A stretch of 64,000 bases of DNA from CAVYUC01 sp963816685 (GTDB taxonomy: Bacteria; Bacteroidota; Bacteroidia; Bacteroidales; Prolixibacteraceae), in assembly GCA_963816685.1 (NCBI GenBank), contig CAWFMB010000027.1:1-64000 (forward strand), in the 5' to 3' direction. Made by a program: the position numbers and the translations under genes. Positions 42,864 through 52,800 of the stretch are shown one piece after another. Position 1 is the stretch's first letter. The number at the start of each line of letters is the position of its first letter. The notes below the pieces were generated by a model that was not told the DNA's origin, searched no databases, and saw only the letters and a list, made by a program, of their open reading frames with translations.

Positions 42864-43484
42864 TTACAAAGGCAAATACAGCAACTTCTTTGTTTCGAAA
42901 AAATCTTCTTCAAAATATTCCAGTAGGTTTTGTACCATAATGTTCTTTTTGAATGGTTTAATCTCAACTGATAATTCACCTCCTTTTAAGTAAAAAACTC
43001 CATTTGGAACAGCATTTCGTTGCTTCTCAGAAACATTCTTTTGTACCCATTTTACAAATTCCGGTAAACGGGTTACAGCACGGCTGACAATAAAATCATA
43101 TTTCTCTTTTAATTGTTCGGCACGTATTTGTTCAGCGGTAACATTTTCAAGACCCAGTGCCTCAACAACTCCATTTACGACTTTTATTTTTTTACCAATA
43201 GAATCAACCAGGTGAAATTTTACTTCAGGAAAAAATATAGCCAGCGGAATTCCGGGAAAGCCACCGCCGGTTCCCACATCCAATATTTTTGTCCCGGCAG
43301 TAAACCTGATAAATTTTGCAATAGCCAGCGAATGTAACACATGCCGTTCATATAAACCGGCAAAATCTTTCCGAGAAATAACATTGATCTGGCTGTTCCA
43401 TTCAGCATAAACCGGCAAAAGTTTTTCAAACTTCTCTTTTTGTGCAGATGATAATAGTGGAAAATATTTTAAAATTTGTTCCAT
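42864..43484 (-). CDS. rsmG: 16S rRNA (guanine(527)-N7)-methyltransferase
   Basis: I use the ATG at 43484 (MEQILKYFPLLS, 206 residues); the longer frame overlaps the sigma-factor gene and adds 13 residues not seen in the family. RsmG methylates G527 in the 530 loop of 16S rRNA using SAM. SAM-site motif KILDVGTGGGFPGIPLAI, HLVDSIGKKIKVV and FIVSRAVTRLPEFVKW are typical. It follows the sigma-factor gene directly and is convergent with pfk. Confidence 0.94.
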   Translation of the reverse strand: MEQILKYFPLLSSAQKEKFEKLLPVYAEWNSQINVISRKDFAGLYERHVLHSLAIAKFIRFTAGTKILDVGTGGGFPGIPLAIFFPEVKFHLVDSIGKKIKVVNGVVEALGLENVTAEQIRAEQLKEKYDFIVSRAVTRLPEFVKWVQKNVSEKQRNAVPNGVFYLKGGELSVEIKPFKKNIMVQNLLEYFEEDFFETKKLLYLPL

Positions 43485-43491
43485 AAAGGCA

Positions 43492-44103
43492 TTAATCGTA
43501 GGTTCCCATTTCGGTGCTTTCAATCATGTTAAAAAGCATTTCACGAGCTCTAAAAAGCTGTGCTTTTACAGTTCCGAGCGGTAAATTTAATTCTCTTGCT
43601 ATTTCTTCATATGAAAACTCGCGAAAATAACGCAATTCCACAAGAGTACGATACCTTGGTTTTAACCGCCGCACAACTTTATGCAACAAAATGGCTTTTT
43701 GTTTACGAATTAGTTTTTCTTCAGGATTGGGATCTTTTGATTTTAATTTTATTTGTTCTGAATTATCATTCTGCTCGTTGTTGTTTTCAATCGGAATATG
43801 AGTTCCCTTTTTTTTACGAAGGAAATCAATGCAATTATTTGATGCTATTTTAAACAACCAGGTGCTAAAAGCAAACGTGGGTGAATACTGATGCAGGTTT
43901 TTAAAAGCTTTACCGAATGCTTCAAGGGTAAGATCTTCAGCATCGCTGCGGTTGTTAACCATTTTAAGAAGCATAAAATAAATGGTGTCTTTATAACGGC
44001 TGAGCAACCAGGCAAAAGCTTTTTCATCACCATTAATGGCCATTTTCACCAGGTCATAATCCTGACGTGCTTTTTCCGACAGATTTAATTTTTGCTCCTC
44101 CAT
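43492..44103 (-). CDS. ECF-type RNA polymerase sigma factor (sigma-70 family)
   Basis: A 203-residue sigma factor with region 2 at about residues 25-95 (FAWLLSRYKDTIYFMLLKM, DAEDLTLEAFGKAFKNL, FSTWLFKIASNNCIDFLRKK) and region 4 at about 140-195 (LRYFREFSYEEIARELNLPLGTVKAQLFRAREML; quoted in pieces of the recognition helix LPLGTVKAQLFRA). An acidic/Lys linker of about 30 residues joins them. No anti-sigma gene follows; instead rsmG does, and the upstream neighbour is a glycosyltransferase. The regulon is unknown. Confidence 0.92.
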   Translation of the reverse strand: MEEQKLNLSEKARQDYDLVKMAINGDEKAFAWLLSRYKDTIYFMLLKMVNNRSDAEDLTLEAFGKAFKNLHQYSPTFAFSTWLFKIASNNCIDFLRKKKGTHIPIENNNEQNDNSEQIKLKSKDPNPEEKLIRKQKAILLHKVVRRLKPRYRTLVELRYFREFSYEEIARELNLPLGTVKAQLFRAREMLFNMIESTEMGTYD

Positions 44104-45242
44104 TTTTGCCTGCGACTATAAACTTTAAAATACCAGTAATAAAATAATTTAAAATATGGTACTAAAATTCCGTACAATAACGAAGATAAGAATAAATTAC
44201 GTTCGTTCAAACGTTTTAATGCTGTTTTTATGATAAACGAAAAAGCAGCCAAAAACAGAATTGAAACAACAGTAAAAACAATCCAAATGCCTGGAATAAA
44301 GAAGAATAAGAACATCAAAAAAGGAATAAAAATAAGATGAACAAATCCGTTAACACGCAGCATAATTTTACGCCAAAATGATAGGTATCTTTCTATCCTG
44401 ATTTGTTTATTAATCAAATCGAAATAATCGTTTTTTTCAATTGGAATGTCTTTAAATATTGCAGTCTGGTTATTAAAAATAACCATGGTGGTTTTCCTTT
44501 TAATAAACGTGTTGATTAGCAATTCAAGATTGGCATAAAACTCCCTGATTTTCTGCCCGTAGCCGCCGGTTTTAAAATAATCTCCTTTTCTGAATGCAAT
44601 GTTTTCTTCAGTATAAACAAACGGCAATCCACACAAAATAAACCCGCTGCTGGTTAACTGCTGAAAAAAGTTTTCAGTTCGGTACAATTGTTTAAAAAAT
44701 CCGCTGCCTTTTACTACGTTCGAATAATTTACAACAACCTGAATGTTTTCATCCAAAGATGCAATAATACGCTGCAACCAATTTTCCTGAAAACCGGTTA
44801 CTGAAGCAGGAACCACAATTATCCAATCGTTTTTTGCAGCTTTCAATGCGATATTCTGAGCTATTTTTACTGAATGATTTGTTTCCTGATTTAACGATGA
44901 AACCTTCAGATTATCATGTTCTTTCTTCATCATATTCAATACCCAGTGTGAATTATCATCTGAAAAATTATCTACAACAACCACTTCAAATTCGGCATTT
45001 TTTAAATCGAAAACTTTTCTCAAATGATCTTTCAGACTTTGTTCTTCATTTCTAACCGTTAAAATTAGTGAGAGTGTGGCTTCTTTATTTTCAGGTTCCA
45101 CCTTCTTTTTATGAAAAATTACCCGCCCGGTAAATAAAAAAAGAAACAACATCCTGAAAAAGAAAACCGCTGCAAATAAGATGAGTATAAAGAGTTCGGT
45201 TTGGCTTAGCTGTAAAAATGTATTTTGAATATTTTCAATCAT
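44085..45242 (-). CDS. Membrane-anchored family 2 glycosyltransferase
   Basis: Start taken at the ATG at 45242 (MIENIQNTFLQL, 385 residues); the frame opens 17 residues earlier. One N-terminal membrane segment (about 15-40), a GT-A catalytic domain (about 55-280; LSLILTVRNEEQSLKDHL, VVVVDNFSDDNSHW) and a C-terminal pair of membrane segments (about 310-360). It transfers a sugar to a lipid or polysaccharide acceptor at the inner membrane. Its last bases overlap the sigma-factor start by 19 bases, so the three genes form an operon. Donor and acceptor unknown. Confidence 0.85.
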   Translation of the reverse strand: MIENIQNTFLQLSQTELFILILFAAVFFFRMLFLFLFTGRVIFHKKKVEPENKEATLSLILTVRNEEQSLKDHLRKVFDLKNAEFEVVVVDNFSDDNSHWVLNMMKKEHDNLKVSSLNQETNHSVKIAQNIALKAAKNDWIIVVPASVTGFQENWLQRIIASLDENIQVVVNYSNVVKGSGFFKQLYRTENFFQQLTSSGFILCGLPFVYTEENIAFRKGDYFKTGGYGQKIREFYANLELLINTFIKRKTTMVIFNNQTAIFKDIPIEKNDYFDLINKQIRIERYLSFWRKIMLRVNGFVHLIFIPFLMFLFFFIPGIWIVFTVVSILFLAAFSFIIKTALKRLNERNLFLSSLLYGILVPYFKLFYYWYFKVYSRRQKWRSKN

Positions 45243-45371
45243 TCTGTTAATAAAGGCAGTTGTTTTTAAATTGTCAAAAATGAGAACATTCATAACAATT
45301 TCAAAATTTTAAGGATTGATATTTTAAGTGTGCCTAATTAAAATTTATTAACACGTTGAGCAGCCAATGTT

Positions 45372-45404
45372 TTGGTTCAAATTCAAGTTTAATGGCTATA
45401 TTTG
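45372..45404 (+). promoter_or_regulatory. Predicted promoter of tgt
   Basis: TTG (45372-45374) and TATATTTG (45397-45404, an exact TAnnTTTG match) with a 22-base spacer; start codon 20 bases downstream at 45424. Confidence 0.5.
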
Positions 45405-45423
45405 CCACCTCGAAAAAGGGTTT

Positions 45424-46551
45424 ATGAACTTTGAATTAATCACAACTTTAAAAGACTCAAGGGCACGGGCGGGAACAATTTCAACAGGGCACGGAAAAAT
45501 TGAAACACCGATTTTTATGCCGGTAGGCACTGCCGGTTCTGTAAAAGGAATTCATTCCCGCGATTTAAAAGAAGATATTGGGGCACAAATTATTCTTGGA
45601 AATACATACCATCTTTATTTGCGGCCTGGAATTGAGATAATTGAAAATGCAGGGGGGCTGCATAAATTTAACAATTGGAACGGTCCAATTTTAACTGATA
45701 GCGGTGGATACCAGGTTTTTTCACTTGGAGACATCCGTAAGTTAAGTGAGGAAGGCGCCCGTTTCCAGTCGCATATCGATGGCTCATATCATGTTTTTAC
45801 ACCCGAAAATGTAATTGATATTCAACGTTCGATTGGTGCCGATATCATGATGGCTTTTGATGAATGTACGCCAGGCGATGCCGATTTTAACTATTCTAAA
45901 AAATCACTTGAACTGACTCAGCGCTGGCTCGACCGTTGTTTTGTACAATTTAGCAAAACAACACCAAAATACGCTTACGATCAAACACTTTTCCCCATTG
46001 TCCAGGGAAGCACATTTGCGGTATTAAGGAAACAGGCAGTAGCTCATGTAAAAACCTTTGATGCAGAAGGTTATGCTATCGGGGGACTTTCGGTTGGCGA
46101 ACCTGAAAATGTGATGTACGAAATGACAGAAGTGGTTACTGCTGATTTGCCTGAAAACAAACCAAGGTATTTAATGGGAGTTGGCACACCGGTAAATATT
46201 CTCGAATCAATAGACCGCGGTGTGGATATGTTCGATTGCGTGATGCCAACCCGAAACGGAAGAAACGGGATGCTTTTCACAAGTAAAGGTACCATCAATA
46301 TAAGAAATCAAAAATGGGAAAACGACCACTCCTCTGTCGATGAAAATGGAACTTCATTTGTAGATGGTTATTCAAAAGCATACCTCCGCCATCTGATTAT
46401 TTCAAATGAAATGCTTGGCGCACAGATTGCGAGTCAGCATAACTTGGCTTTTTATTTGTGGCTGGTGAAAACTGCAAGGCAAAAAATATTGGAGGGCACT
46501 TTTAAAAGATGGAAAAGTGAAATGGTAACCATATTAAAAGAAAGATTATAA
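45424..46551 (+). CDS. tgt: Queuine tRNA-ribosyltransferase (tRNA-guanine transglycosylase)
   Basis: From the ATG at 45424 (MNFELITTLKDSRARAG) it is 375 residues; upstream codons are leader. It exchanges guanine 34 for preQ1 in tRNAs with GUN anticodons. Active-site motifs: PTDSGGYQVFSL-like (ILTDSGGYQVFSLG), MAFDECTPGD and MPTRNGRNGML. The CxCxxC zinc motif of E. coli Tgt is missing in the region where it is expected (KWENDHSSVDENGTSFVDG); a His remains near the C-terminus (ASQHNLAF). From memory this is usual in the Bacteroidota form. The LptG-type gene follows 6 bases later. Confidence 0.95.
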   Translation: MNFELITTLKDSRARAGTISTGHGKIETPIFMPVGTAGSVKGIHSRDLKEDIGAQIILGNTYHLYLRPGIEIIENAGGLHKFNNWNGPILTDSGGYQVFSLGDIRKLSEEGARFQSHIDGSYHVFTPENVIDIQRSIGADIMMAFDECTPGDADFNYSKKSLELTQRWLDRCFVQFSKTTPKYAYDQTLFPIVQGSTFAVLRKQAVAHVKTFDAEGYAIGGLSVGEPENVMYEMTEVVTADLPENKPRYLMGVGTPVNILESIDRGVDMFDCVMPTRNGRNGMLFTSKGTINIRNQKWENDHSSVDENGTSFVDGYSKAYLRHLIISNEMLGAQIASQHNLAFYLWLVKTARQKILEGTFKRWKSEMVTILKERL

Positions 46552-46557
46552 TTAATC

Positions 46558-47637
46558 ATGAAGATTTACGGCACAGCTGATATATACATCACAAAAAAAT
46601 TCCTTGGCACTTTTTTCTATGCCATCGCATTGATTATCAGCATTGCTGTGGTTTTCGACATTTCTGAAAACCTGGATGAATTCATTTCAAAAGATATTCC
46701 GGGAAAAGTAATTGTGTTTGATTACTACATGAATTTCATTCCTTACTTCGCCAATTTGTTCAGTCCGCTTTTCACCTTCATTGCAGTAATCTATTTTACA
46801 TCGAAAATGGCTTACAATACCGAAATCATCGCCATTTTAAGCAGCGGGGTTTCCTACTCGAGACTGATGCGGCCTTATTTGGTTTCTGCATTTGTACTGG
46901 CTTCTTTTTCCTACGTGCTCGGAAATTATGTGATTCCCCCGGCAAACAAAACACTGAATGAATTCAGGCAAAATTACATCGACAACAACCGCGATGTTAC
47001 CGAAAGAAACATTCACCGGCAGATTGAACCGGGAGTTTACATTTACATGCAGAGTTTCAATTCGAGCAATGTCGGTTACCGGTTTACCCTTGAAAAGTTT
47101 GAAGATTCAAAACTGGTGGAAAAGCTTACTGCAGCAAATATCCGATGGAACGAGGAAACCGGAAAGTGGATCATTAACAACTGGTGGAAACGGACAATAC
47201 ACGACGATTACGAAGAGCTGGAAAGTGGTTACCGGATGGATACCACCCTCAACATGACACCAGCCGATTACAAAACGATGAAAAATGAAATGGAAAATTT
47301 TACCACGCCCAAAATGAAAAAGGAAATTGCCTTGATGAAGATGCGTGGGGTAAATACAGTAGAATGGCAGATTGAAAAACATAAAAGGGTTGCAGGACCA
47401 TTTTCAGCATTTATTTTAACAATAATTGGTGCCGGACTTGCATCGCGCAAAATAAAAGGTGGACTTGGGTTTCACCTTGGCCTGGGATTGTTATTAAGTT
47501 TTTCATACATACTGTTTATGCAAATATCCACTGTTTTTGCCATCAGCGGAAATACTCCACCCTTGATAGCAGTTTGGATTCCCAATCTTTTTTACAGTTT
47601 GATTGCCTTTTTTGTTTTCCGCTGGGCTGCCCGGTAA
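46558..47637 (+). CDS. LptF/LptG-family permease (YjgP/YjgQ)
   Basis: A 359-residue inner-membrane protein with three N-terminal membrane segments (about 10-35, 55-80, 100-120), a large periplasmic beta domain (about 130-265) and three C-terminal segments (about 280-355). This is the topology of LptF/LptG, which with LptB extracts lipopolysaccharide from the inner membrane. It is in tandem with tgt. The pfam signature appears as SPLFTFIAVIYFTSKMAYNT and IGAGLASRKIKGGLGFH. Which of LptF or LptG it is cannot be decided here. Confidence 0.9.
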   Translation: MKIYGTADIYITKKFLGTFFYAIALIISIAVVFDISENLDEFISKDIPGKVIVFDYYMNFIPYFANLFSPLFTFIAVIYFTSKMAYNTEIIAILSSGVSYSRLMRPYLVSAFVLASFSYVLGNYVIPPANKTLNEFRQNYIDNNRDVTERNIHRQIEPGVYIYMQSFNSSNVGYRFTLEKFEDSKLVEKLTAANIRWNEETGKWIINNWWKRTIHDDYEELESGYRMDTTLNMTPADYKTMKNEMENFTTPKMKKEIALMKMRGVNTVEWQIEKHKRVAGPFSAFILTIIGAGLASRKIKGGLGFHLGLGLLLSFSYILFMQISTVFAISGNTPPLIAVWIPNLFYSLIAFFVFRWAAR

Positions 47638-47744
47638 TCTGGATTTTCAAACAATAAGTGTTATTTTTCGATGCACCGGCATCATTGTTTTATGATTTAA
47701 ACAGGGCAAAAAGTAGTTTAAAGGTTACAATGAAAAAATAATTT

Positions 47745-47752
47745 TAATTTTG
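47745..47752 (+). promoter_or_regulatory. -7 element upstream of the carboxyltransferase gene
   Basis: TAATTTTG matches TAnnTTTG and lies 77 bases before the start codon. There is no convincing -33 box. Confidence 0.35.
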
Positions 47753-47829
47753 CCCCGGCTGAAATTTTTCAGATATTTAAAACAACATCCTTCATTTTGA
47801 AAAGAATTTGATAATTAAAACAAATATTT

Positions 47830-49374
47830 ATGTCATTAAGAAGCAACGTTCTTGATCTTCGGAAAAGAAAAAGAGAAGTACAAAAAGGTGGTGGAGACAA
47901 AGCCATTGAAAAGCAGGCAAAAATGGGGAAACTCACTGCCCGTGAACGTATTCTCGCCCTATTAGATAAAAACTCATTTCACGAATACGATTTATTTGTT
48001 GAGCACAGCGCCAAAGATTTTGGTATGGATTCCATGGTACTTCATGGTGACGGGGTTATTATCGGGACAGGAACTATTTACAGCAAACCTGTTTGTATTT
48101 TCGCTCAGGATTTTACTGTAGCAGGTGGTTCGCTGGGTTTGATGCACGCCCGCAAAATCACTAAAATTATGGATCATGCACTTAAAATGAGAGTTCCTTT
48201 GATTGGTATTAACGATTCGGGAGGTGCGCGAATACAGGAAGGAGTAAATTCTCTGGCTGGTTACGGTGAGATTTTCTTCAGAAATACACTGGCTTCAGGA
48301 GTAATCCCACAAATTTCGGTAATACTTGGTCCATGTGCAGGAGGTGCAGTTTATTCGCCGGCGTTAACTGATTTCGTATTTGTTGTTGAAAATATTTCCA
48401 AAATGTTTATTACAGGGCCAAGTGTAATTAAATCGGTTTTGGGAGAAGAAATTTCAATGGAAGAACTAGGAGGTGCACGTGTTCATGCCGAATTAACCGG
48501 AAATGCCCACTTCTTTGCTCTTACCGAACTTGAATGTTTCGAACAGATAAAAAAACTAATCAGCTATATTCCGCGAAACAATTCTGCTAAAGCAATGGCA
48601 TTCCCACCAAAACCGCCAAAAAAAGGTAAGAAAATTGAAGACATTGTTCCGGCAGACGCCAGAATTCCATATGAAATGCGTGATATAATCAAAACCATAA
48701 CTGATGGTTCTGAATTTTTTGAAGTAATGGAATATTTTGCGCCAAATATTATTATCGGCTTTGGAAGAATGGATGGAGAAACAGTTGGTTTTGTTGCAAA
48801 TCAGCCGATGGTACTTGCCGGTGTACTGGATACCGACAGCTCTGATAAAGCTGCGCGATTCATTCGCTATTGCAATGCTTTTAATATACCGATTGTTACA
48901 TTGGAAGACCTTCCCGGATATCTTCCCGGAGTAGATCAGGAACATGCAGGTGTAATTCGCCACGGTGCAAAAATATTATATGCCTACAGTGAAGCCACTG
49001 TTCCCAAAATTACAGTTATTCTCCGGAAAGCTTACGGGGGAGGCTACATCGCGATGAATTCAAGACATTTACGTGCCGATTTCGTTTTTGCATGGCCTAC
49101 TGCCGAAATTGCCGTGATGGGCCCTGAAGGCGCTGCCAACATTGTTTTCCGTAAAGAAATTGCAGAAGCAGAAAATCCGGAAGAAGTAAGACAGCAAAAA
49201 ATTCAGGAGTACAAAGAAAAATTTGCAAATCCTTATGTTGCCGCTGCCCAGGGATACATCGATGAAGTAATTGAACCCAAAGAAACCCGGGGCAGAATTT
49301 TACACGGACTAAAAGTTTCAGAAAATAAAAGTGTATTTCTTCCAACTAAAAAACATGGTATTCCACCATTTTAA
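47830..49374 (+). CDS. Acyl-CoA carboxylase carboxyltransferase subunit (propionyl-/methylmalonyl-CoA type)
   Basis: A 514-residue biotin-dependent carboxyltransferase. GKLTARERILALLD begins the core. The two crotonase-fold halves are marked by SGGARIQEGVNSLAGYGEIF and ILGPCAGGAVYSPALTDFVF, then by LPGYLPGVDQEHAGVIRHGAK and MGPEGAANIVF. Such subunits act in propionyl-CoA carboxylase or, run in the reverse direction, in methylmalonyl-CoA decarboxylase. The biotin carrier follows 17 bases later, but no biotin carboxylase is encoded in the window, so a decarboxylase or a split complex is equally possible. Confidence 0.93.
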   Translation: MSLRSNVLDLRKRKREVQKGGGDKAIEKQAKMGKLTARERILALLDKNSFHEYDLFVEHSAKDFGMDSMVLHGDGVIIGTGTIYSKPVCIFAQDFTVAGGSLGLMHARKITKIMDHALKMRVPLIGINDSGGARIQEGVNSLAGYGEIFFRNTLASGVIPQISVILGPCAGGAVYSPALTDFVFVVENISKMFITGPSVIKSVLGEEISMEELGGARVHAELTGNAHFFALTELECFEQIKKLISYIPRNNSAKAMAFPPKPPKKGKKIEDIVPADARIPYEMRDIIKTITDGSEFFEVMEYFAPNIIIGFGRMDGETVGFVANQPMVLAGVLDTDSSDKAARFIRYCNAFNIPIVTLEDLPGYLPGVDQEHAGVIRHGAKILYAYSEATVPKITVILRKAYGGGYIAMNSRHLRADFVFAWPTAEIAVMGPEGAANIVFRKEIAEAENPEEVRQQKIQEYKEKFANPYVAAAQGYIDEVIEPKETRGRILHGLKVSENKSVFLPTKKHGIPPF

Positions 49375-49391
49375 TCTTAAAATACAGCAAT

Positions 49392-49724
49392 ATGCCTGAT
49401 AAAAAAGAATTAAAACCTTTGATAATCCAAGGAGCGGTTTACCAAACTACGTACACGTGGAAGTTTGAAAATCGAGTAAATTGGGAAGCGCCCAATCCAA
49501 ATCATATTTATTCTTTTATCCCCGGAACGGTGATTGATATTTTTGTTAAGCCGAAGGAGAAAGTAAAAGAAGGTCAAACATTATTGTTGCTTGAAGCAAT
49601 GAAAATGCAAAACCAGGTGAGAATGCCCTTTGATGGCCAGATTGTAAAAATCTTCATAAAAAAGGATGAAGTTATTCCACGCAAATTTTTGATGATTGAA
49701 ATAAAACCAATAGCAATCAAATAA
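49392..49724 (+). CDS. Biotin carboxyl carrier protein
   Basis: A 110-residue protein whose C-terminal half (about 40-106) is a biotinyl domain: the biotin-accepting Lys is K71 in EAMKMQNQV. The N-terminal 35 residues (KELKPLIIQGAVYQTTYTWKF) may mediate docking. It is in the same operon as the carboxyltransferase and ends at a terminator 26 bases later. Confidence 0.94.
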   Translation: MPDKKELKPLIIQGAVYQTTYTWKFENRVNWEAPNPNHIYSFIPGTVIDIFVKPKEKVKEGQTLLLLEAMKMQNQVRMPFDGQIVKIFIKKDEVIPRKFLMIEIKPIAIK

Positions 49725-49749
49725 ATTCAGAATAAAATATTCAACCGGA

Positions 49750-49789
49750 AACCGTACAATATTTCAAATTATTGTGCGGTTTTCTTTTT
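49750..49789 (+). terminator. Rho-independent terminator after the biotin carrier gene
   Basis: AACCGTACAAT (49750-49760) pairs with ATTGTGCGGTT (49771-49781) with one mismatch, followed by TTCTTTTT. Confidence 0.8.
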
Positions 49790-49802
49790 ATAATTAGCTT
49801 TG
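49772..49802 (+). promoter_or_regulatory. Promoter of the type IX cargo gene, overlapping the terminator
   Basis: TTG (49772-49774) and TAGCTTTG (49795-49802, exact TAnnTTTG) with a 20-base spacer. The -33 box lies inside the 3' arm of the terminator hairpin. The GTG start at 49823 is 21 bases after the -7 box, giving a very short leader. Confidence 0.55.
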
Positions 49803-49822
49803 ATTGCATCAAAAGAAATGAA

Positions 49823-52800
49823 GTGAACAAATTTTATTTAGCCATATTATTTGTTTTTGTATCTGTGTTTGTACTTGCACAAACTGAAGCAGACCAATGT
49901 ACAAAATCTACTGAAGGCACAAACTTTTGGTTCGGTTTCATGGAAAACAGGAATCAAAGTCTTTATCATTTTATTGAAATTTCTGTTTCTGCACGTGAAA
50001 CCACGAATTTCAAGCTTTTTACCGGGTCATCTGAAATCCTGTTCGGAAGTTACACAGTGAATGCAAACCAGTCCCTCCAGATAAAAATTCCGTGGGAACT
50101 GGCAGAAGCAGTTGGCTCAGAAACAGTTCAGGACAAAGGAGTTCATCTGATTGCCGAAAAACCAGTAAATGTTTATGCGCTCAGCTGGGACGTGAATTCT
50201 GCCGATGTGGCTTTAATTTATCCTGTAGGTTCGCTGGGGAAAGAATATTTTGCTGTTTGTTATTATCCCGATATTGATCCGGCGTTTGGTAATGGTAAAA
50301 ACAGTGAATTTTTAATTGTTGCTGCTGAAGATTCCACTACAGTAGAAATTACTCCATCAAAAGTTACTCATTTGTTAAAACCTGCTGATTCAACATTTAC
50401 AGTTCAATTGAATAAGGGAGAAGTTTATCAGGTACAATCCGAAAATGATTTGAACACAAGGGAAACTGGTCAGGGAGATTTAACCGGCAGCTTTATTAAA
50501 TCAAATAAACCGGTAGCTTTTTATTCAGGATCACTGGCCACCCGTGTTCCTTCGGGAAATTGTTGCTGGGATCATCTTTTTGAACAGATTCCTCCAGTGC
50601 ATACCTGGGGCCGGCAGTATTTTACAGTGCCATTGAAAAGCCGTGAAATGGACCGATACCGTATTTTAGCAGCCGAAGACAATACAAACGTTCAGATTAC
50701 CGGACGTTTGCCCCTGATTGTCGATCGCGGCGGATTCGAAGAAGTGGTTTTTTACAATGATGACCCAAAACAAATTATTGCCGACAAACCAATTCTTGTG
50801 GTTCAGTATAGTCAGTCCAACAGTGTTGATAGTACCTTCAGCGGTGGCGACGGTGATCCTTTCATGATCATTCTCAGTTCAGTTACACAAACAAAAAACG
50901 ATGTCACTTTTGCTACTTACGAATCACCTGAAGTGGATATTGAAAATTACGAAGGCATTAAAAAATATTTCGTGAATGTTGTTGCCAAAACCAGAAGTTT
51001 AAATTCGATGCAATTCGATGGCGTTCCTTTTCAGGATGAATTTCAGCCTTTTCCCAAAAACAGTGAATATTCATTTGCACAAAAAGAAATTGATCCGAAT
51101 GTACACCGTATTCAAAATTTGTCGGATGATGGCTTTCTTGCCTATGTTTATGGTTTTGGAGGATTGGAATCCTTCGGCTATGGAGTCGGATTTAACCTCG
51201 ATTTTATGCTTGAATTGTGGAAAGGAAGCAGCACCTTATTTTTTGAGCGGGATACCATGCTGCTGTGTTATGGCGATACATTAACACTAGATGCCGGTCA
51301 GTTTTTTGATAATTACAACTGGAATACCGGCGAAAGTTCACAAAAAATAAAAGTTAATAAAGAGGGATGGTATTTTGTGGAAGCAAGTACCATAGATGGC
51401 TGTATCCTTGAAGATTCAGTTTTTGTTTACATCAGCCATCCGGTAACGAATATCGGCGACGATATTCCGGGTGAATGTGAACCTTTTTCCATTGAACTGG
51501 ATGCAAAAGCAGGTTTCGAAAAATATCTCTGGAAAAATGAATCGGGGGATACTCTTTCTGAAGCGCAAACATTCCTCGCCAGCCAAACCGGTGAGTACCA
51601 GGTGACGGTTTTTGACAAGTACAATTGTACGGCCCGTGACAAAATAAAAATGGTAATTTTCCCAGTACCTGATATCGAAACAGATAAAAATGTACTTGTT
51701 TGCGGAAAAAAAACAACAACTTTAAATTTGTCTCTTACTGGCGTGCAGGATTCAATATGGAGTTTTGAAGGAAATTTTAACTGGTATTCTGACAATCCCT
51801 CACAGCTTATCCTTTCAGATGAAAGACATACTTCGGCAAATATTGAAGTACCGGATTGGGGTGATTATGAAGTATATTATCAACTTACCACTATTGACAA
51901 TTGTGTAACTTACGACACATTTCATGTTTCGTTTTATCCGGTTCCTTCCTCCTCCTTTAATTTTGTTGAAAACCCGAATGACGAATGTGAAAATTATTCC
52001 CGTGAAATTGCTTATACTGGAAATTCGGGAACCGCAGCGCAATACAATTGGGATTTTGATGGTAGCCAGCTGATCGATTCACTTGGATGGAACAACTACC
52101 GTATTTCATTGGGAATAAATAATTCTAACCCGGTGCTTCAACTGGTTGTGGAAGAAAACGGTTGTTTCAGTGATACTACCCGAAGACAAATTGGTGCGAA
52201 TCCTGATTTTATCATGCAAACGGCAAAATCAAGAGGTTGCGATTCCCTTATTGTTTATTTTGAAGGAGAACTCCAGATACCGGATTCCCTGCTTTTTAAA
52301 TGGAATTTTGGTGATAATTCGCCGGTGAGTAACGTGCAAAATCCAAGCCATTCGTACTCGCAACCCGGATTTTATGATGTTTCTCTTTCTATTACCAACC
52401 TGGTTTCAGGTTGCGAAATTGGTTTCCAAATAGACGATATGGTAAAAGTTTTCCAAACTCCAACGGCAGCAATTTCAGCCGATCCAAATTTTTGTTATCC
52501 CGATTCTGCCCAAATTTATTATCCTTTCAATATTGATTCAACCATTGCATTCTGGCAATTTGAAGGAATACATCAGGTGGGGAATGGAAACGATTCGATT
52601 ACAGTAATTTTAGACCAGCCCACAGGAACTGTCCGGCTTTCAGTTGATGAATATGGTTGTATTAGCGATACGGCTGAAATTCACATGAAGAGAAAACCCA
52701 ACTTCGATTTTTCTACCGAAATTTTAAAAGGCTGCATCCCTTTTTCGGCCAAATTAGTGGCTGAACCATTTGATGATTTGCTTACTTTTAACTGGATAAC

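Noticed and set aside
49772..49822. TTG start giving a longer cargo protein
   Set aside because: It sits inside the terminator hairpin, and the added residues are not part of a signal peptide.
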